From: Acinetobacter sp. UBA6641
Lineage (GTDB): Bacteria; Pseudomonadota; Gammaproteobacteria; Pseudomonadales; Moraxellaceae
Direction of reading: 5' to 3'
Assembly (NCBI GenBank): GCA_002455755.1
Contig: DKLL01000215.1
Span: forward strand, 4,038-13,000
DNA length: 8,963 nt
Shown here: positions 5,822 through 8,963 of the stretch, in pieces
Position numbering within the stretch: the first letter of the stretch is position 1
Layout: the number at the start of each line of letters is the position of its first letter
Notes under the pieces: generated by a model
Databases searched by the model: none
The model's input: the letters and a program-made list of their open reading frames with translations, nothing else
What the model was told of the DNA's origin: nothing
Made by a program: the position numbers and the translations under genes

Positions 5822-7723
5822 TTATTTTAAATGAACTTGATAAATTGCCGTCGAACCACTCACCTCATTCCCGACAACCAACAAAGGCTGGCCATTCGGC
5901 GAGTCTTTTGCGGCAATGAAAATTAGACCTTCCGGGCCCAAATCTCCCTGTTGGGTAATATCGGTTTGACGAATGTCCCGGTCATTAAAATACTGTACAA
6001 ATTTGGCTTGCTGCGGTTGGCTAATGTCATACACCATTATACCGCTGGCACGCTCCAGCCCAATAAAGGCAAAAGTCTTTTGACCAATTTGACCAATTGT
6101 TATGCCTTCAGGCTCCGGTCCTTTATTGTCACTACGGTCATCAAATTTGAAGGCTTCGTGGTTGCTATTAAATTGGTTCGGGAACAGTTCTGCAATTTTA
6201 CGCTCAAACTCACTGCCAGAGTCCCAGATAATTTGACGACTTTCAGGATCGACGACACTGAATGAACGCCCGCCATAGGTATACAGTTTGTCATATACCA
6301 GCTTGCCGTTTTCAAGCAGCGGTTGTCCCGAAGCATCACGTTTGAAGCCTTGGGTCCAGCTAATCGTCAAGCGCCCAATGTGTGAGTCTTTAATTAAGTT
6401 ATCTGCACAGACCTCACTCGCCTCGCCAGTGATACATGGCTTAAATACCGCGGGATCTAATTTCGCACCGCTGACACCCGGCACCAAATGGCGCAAATGC
6501 GCTGCATAATCGCCTTTTAAATTAAAACCCGCTTTTTTAAATAAATGCTTCACCCGAATTTCTTCGGCATAACCTTGGGTTAAATCATCGCCAGTAAAGT
6601 AAAGGTCTTTATCTTTCAGCCATTCACGTGCATCGCCTTCATTGGCAGTCACCAAATAGCTTTTACCCTTCACTTGATAATGCGCAATCGCATCCGGCAT
6701 ATACATGCCATACACTCCAGGCCATGACTGGATGTTGATCATGCCGGCATCTTTGGCACAGCTTGCCATTAACTGCCCCTGGCTGTCTGTCGCACCTACC
6801 AGGCAGTCTCGGTCACTACCATCCAAAGCATTTCCAGACAAGCCATGATCTTTACTCCCCATTGGGAAAATATCCACAAATTCATCTTTGACCAAATCTA
6901 AAACCGCAATGGCATTATTTTCCTGCAAGCTGACCCATGCTGTTTTGCCGTCTGGACTCACCGCAATATATTCTGGTTCCAAGTCCTGTGCTACGCTTGT
7001 GGTTTGCAGACCTTTGCTGGCGACATCCGTATAATGTTCGGTAGCAGGGCCAAAAATCCTTACGCCTGCATCAAGCAGACTTTGTTTCTGGGTATTCCAT
7101 GCCTGAAAATTGGCTGATTTTACTGTTGGTTTGGTGATGTCCTTGACATTAACGATACTGACAGAACCTTCAGGATCGACCGCATAGCCTTCTTTTGGCT
7201 CACCTTCATTGGCCACCAGAACTTTCTGACCATCGGGGCTAAAAATCAACATATCCGGCAAGGGCCCCACCGGCGCTTGACTGATAAAACTTAAATCCTG
7301 CGCTTTAAAGAATGCCACCATACCGGGTTGAGTTTTGTCCTCTGCCTGAACTGCCAAAGCCACAATGCCTTTATATACGGCCACGCTGTTGACTTCCGAA
7401 TTGGCCAAATATTTTTTCGCATCCAAAGACTGAAGATATTTCGGTTCATTCGGCTGTTTAAAGTCCAAAACATCTACCACGCCTTCTTTGGCATTCACCA
7501 CAAATAAACGCTGACTTTGCGCATCATAGGCCGGAATCTCTGCCGCGCTTGCCCCAAAGAGACCTGATTCATAATGACCAATTTTGACTAATTCAATCGT
7601 TCCGGGTGTAATTTCTTCGACGACCGCAGGTGCAGTCACCTGCGTCTGGTCCTGACTATCGTTACAAGCCACCAATCCCACTGAAAGTATTGCCAACATC
7701 AATGCTGAAAACTGTATTTTCAT
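5822..7723 (-). CDS. Choice-of-anchor I family beta-propeller lipoprotein
   Basis: A 633-residue exported protein. Residues 1-20 form a type II signal peptide (MKIQ, hydrophobic core, lipobox LVAC with Cys20). Asn at +2 predicts outer-membrane sorting by the E. coli rule. The rest is a repetitive beta-propeller of the choice-of-anchor I type, with blade motifs such as FSPDGQKVLVANEGE (161-175), VSPDGKTAWVS (255-265), VTANEGDAREW (358-368), GPEPEGITIG (535-544) and GPEGLIFIA (596-604). The family is often annotated loosely as alkaline-phosphatase-like or surface glycoprotein-like; no catalytic set is recognisable to me. Four Cys (307, 322, 430, 439) could form disulfides. The ATG at 7723 is the only start that gives a proper signal peptide, though no clear Shine-Dalgarno precedes it. 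It is divergent from mdtD and upstream of the phosphate permease. Confidence 0.85.
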   Translation of the reverse strand: MKIQFSALMLAILSVGLVACNDSQDQTQVTAPAVVEEITPGTIELVKIGHYESGLFGASAAEIPAYDAQSQRLFVVNAKEGVVDVLDFKQPNEPKYLQSLDAKKYLANSEVNSVAVYKGIVALAVQAEDKTQPGMVAFFKAQDLSFISQAPVGPLPDMLIFSPDGQKVLVANEGEPKEGYAVDPEGSVSIVNVKDITKPTVKSANFQAWNTQKQSLLDAGVRIFGPATEHYTDVASKGLQTTSVAQDLEPEYIAVSPDGKTAWVSLQENNAIAVLDLVKDEFVDIFPMGSKDHGLSGNALDGSDRDCLVGATDSQGQLMASCAKDAGMINIQSWPGVYGMYMPDAIAHYQVKGKSYLVTANEGDAREWLKDKDLYFTGDDLTQGYAEEIRVKHLFKKAGFNLKGDYAAHLRHLVPGVSGAKLDPAVFKPCITGEASEVCADNLIKDSHIGRLTISWTQGFKRDASGQPLLENGKLVYDKLYTYGGRSFSVVDPESRQIIWDSGSEFERKIAELFPNQFNSNHEAFKFDDRSDNKGPEPEGITIGQIGQKTFAFIGLERASGIMVYDISQPQQAKFVQYFNDRDIRQTDITQQGDLGPEGLIFIAAKDSPNGQPLLVVGNEVSGSTAIYQVHLK

Positions 7724-7788
7724 GTTTTAGTTCATCATTTATAAGAATGTGAACAATTTATAAACATGCTGTTGCAGTGGCATGAATC

Positions 7789-7824
7789 TTTGATTGCAGT
7801 TTGATTGCAATCCCTATTCGGGAT
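7789..7824. promoter_or_regulatory. Direct and inverted repeats in the lipoprotein/mdtD divergent gap
   Basis: TTTGATTGCA occurs at 7789-7798 and again at 7800-7809, an 11-bp period that puts both copies on one face of the helix. Next to it ATCCC (7810-7814) and GGGAT (7820-7824) form a 5-bp inverted repeat. A further CATGC/GCATG pair lies at 7765-7769 and 7780-7784. The cluster lies centrally between two divergent genes and is a candidate regulator-binding region. No regulator gene is visible in the window. Confidence 0.35.
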
Positions 7825-7850
7825 AGTGAAAAGCTTTTACTACAACAGCG

Positions 7851-7878
7851 TTGAATTATTCCTTTAAACTGTATAAAA
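7851..7878 (+). promoter_or_regulatory. Putative mdtD promoter
   Basis: TTGAAT (7851-7856) as -35 and TATAAA (7872-7877) as -10 with a 15-bp spacer, or ATAAAA one base later with 16 bp. Transcription would start near 7884, giving a leader of about 16 nt without a Shine-Dalgarno. Confidence 0.4.
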
Positions 7879-7899
7879 ATCTCAGCCTTACAAAAATTT

Positions 7900-8963
7900 A
7901 TGAACGCCACGCCATCGCATCAAGCCCTACAACCTGAATTCCGACTGCTGGTGCTGTTGGTATCGATCGGTTTTTTTATGCAAGGTCTGGACACCACTAT
8001 TGTCAATACCGCAATTCCCGCCATGGCAACCAATCTGGCTGAAGATCCGCTACAGATGCATAGTGTGGTGGTGGCCTACGTGCTTTCGGTAGCAGCCTGT
8101 ATTCCCTTAAGCGGATGGCTGGCCGACCGTTTTGGCGTACGCAATACCTACTTTGCAGCGATTATTATTTTTACTCTGGCTTCACTGGGCTGCGGGCTTT
8201 CCAGCAGTTTAAACCAGCTGTTATTTTATCGGGTCATTCAAGGCATTGGCGGAGCCCTGTTACTTCCTGTGGGTCGGCTGGCGATGCTCAAGGTCATTCC
8301 TCGCAGCCAGTTTTTATCTGCCATGAGCTTGATGAGTCTGGCTGGTCTGGTCGGTCCCTTGATTGGTCCGACACTGGGCGGATGGATGGTAGAAGTAACC
8401 ACATGGCACTGGATTTTTTTAATCAATATTCCTATGGGGCTTATAGGTTGTCTGATTACCTTTAAAGCCATGCCCAATGTGACCGAACCGAGTGTCAAGC
8501 AATTTGATTTTTCAGGTTTTATCTTACTGGTCATTGCCATGGTCGGACTTGCACTGGGTATTGAAAACTTTGCCAGTCCGCATCAATCGCTATGGTGGAG
8601 TATTGGTCTGGTGATTGCGGGTATACTGGCCGCTATTATCTATACCGTTCATGCCCATACACACCACAATGCGCTGTTCCGCAGCACATTATTTAGCAAT
8701 AAAATTTATGCTATCGGCATTATCGGTAATTTCTTTGCCCGCTTGGGCGGCAACGCGATGCCTTTTCTAATTCCACTGATGTTGCAGGTCGCCTTTGGCT
8801 TTGAGCCGTTCATTACCGGTCTGTTAATGATTCCGACTGTACTCGGTTCTCTCGCTTCCAAGCCGATCATCCGTCAAATCATTCAACGCTTTGGTTACCG
8901 CAAGGTATTGCTGGTGAATACCTTATTGGTCGGCGCCTGTATTGCCAGTTTTGCCCTGAGCAC
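7900..8963 (+). CDS. mdtD: MdtD-like DHA2 MFS exporter, N-terminal part (3' end outside window)
   Basis: The first 354 codons of a 14-TM drug:H+ antiporter-2 family protein; the reading frame is open to the right edge. Family motifs are present in order: LDTTIVNTAIP in TM1 (30-40), GWLADRFGVRN (72-82), RVIQGIGGALLLPVGR (111-126), the antiporter motif region LVGPLIGPTLGG (150-161) and WHWIFLINIP (169-178). The run of residues, including FFMQGLDTTIVNTAIP and the VGR after TM4, closely follows E. coli MdtD as I remember it. DHA2 proteins export drugs, dyes or metabolites with proton motive force. A Salmonella MdtD relative (IceT) has been reported to export iron-citrate, so the substrate here is open. 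The E. coli mdtABC and baeSR neighbours are not seen upstream. There is no Shine-Dalgarno before the ATG at 7900; the start is set by the short cytoplasmic N-terminus before TM1. Confidence 0.85.
   Translation, partial: MNATPSHQALQPEFRLLVLLVSIGFFMQGLDTTIVNTAIPAMATNLAEDPLQMHSVVVAYVLSVAACIPLSGWLADRFGVRNTYFAAIIIFTLASLGCGLSSSLNQLLFYRVIQGIGGALLLPVGRLAMLKVIPRSQFLSAMSLMSLAGLVGPLIGPTLGGWMVEVTTWHWIFLINIPMGLIGCLITFKAMPNVTEPSVKQFDFSGFILLVIAMVGLALGIENFASPHQSLWWSIGLVIAGILAAIIYTVHAHTHHNALFRSTLFSNKIYAIGIIGNFFARLGGNAMPFLIPLMLQVAFGFEPFITGLLMIPTVLGSLASKPIIRQIIQRFGYRKVLLVNTLLVGACIASFALS

Noticed and set aside
5951..6265. Open frame antisense to the lipoprotein gene
   Set aside because: No ribosome binding site or recognisable motif; a shadow of the conserved propeller reading frame.
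1..8963. Search for defence systems, integrases, transposases, CRISPR repeats or tRNA genes
   Set aside because: None recognised on either strand; all long frames belong to common chromosomal families, so no mobile or novel multi-gene system is claimed.

Overview
The window reads as an ordinary chromosomal stretch of a gammaproteobacterium, most probably Acinetobacter or a close Moraxellaceae relative. This rests on the gene families, the moderate GC, the short intergenic gaps and the A/T-flanked hairpin terminators. The genus is inferred from remembered protein resemblance, not from a search. I see eight protein genes, two of them cut by the window edges. I see no tRNA, rRNA, CRISPR array, complete insertion sequence or phage gene.

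Left block (1-3691), all on the minus strand. Read in transcription order it holds: a TerC-type membrane protein fused to CBS and CorC/HlyC domains; an intrinsic terminator; ychJ, with two SEC-C metal-binding motifs; a TRIC/UPF0126 small channel protein; and the N-terminal 222 residues of an MFS transporter closely resembling the niacin transporter NiaP. ychJ has its own apparent promoter, overlapped by a striking hairpin-forming inverted repeat. The gap before niaP carries a 7-bp inverted repeat that could be an operator.

Middle (3692-4715). A 339-bp gene-free region separates the TerC gene from a divergent LOG-family gene (phosphoribohydrolase, TIGR00730 type). The likely TerC promoter lies about 170 bp before the start codon, leaving a long leader RNA with hairpin potential. 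The LOG gene has no visible Shine-Dalgarno and may be nearly leaderless. A strong bidirectional terminator closes it against the next, convergent gene.

Right block (4716-8963). A compact PiT-family phosphate permease and a choice-of-anchor I beta-propeller lipoprotein lie on the minus strand, separated by a terminator and a promoter with a PhoB-box-like repeat. Divergent from the lipoprotein is the start of an MdtD-like DHA2 drug/metabolite exporter, cut by the window end.

Together the genes are mostly envelope transport (niacin, cations or metals, phosphate, drug export) plus nucleotide and metal housekeeping. I found no convincing novel multi-gene system. The best leads are in the non-coding parts: the ychJ hairpin, the long TerC leader, and the candidate operators before niaP, the permease and mdtD.
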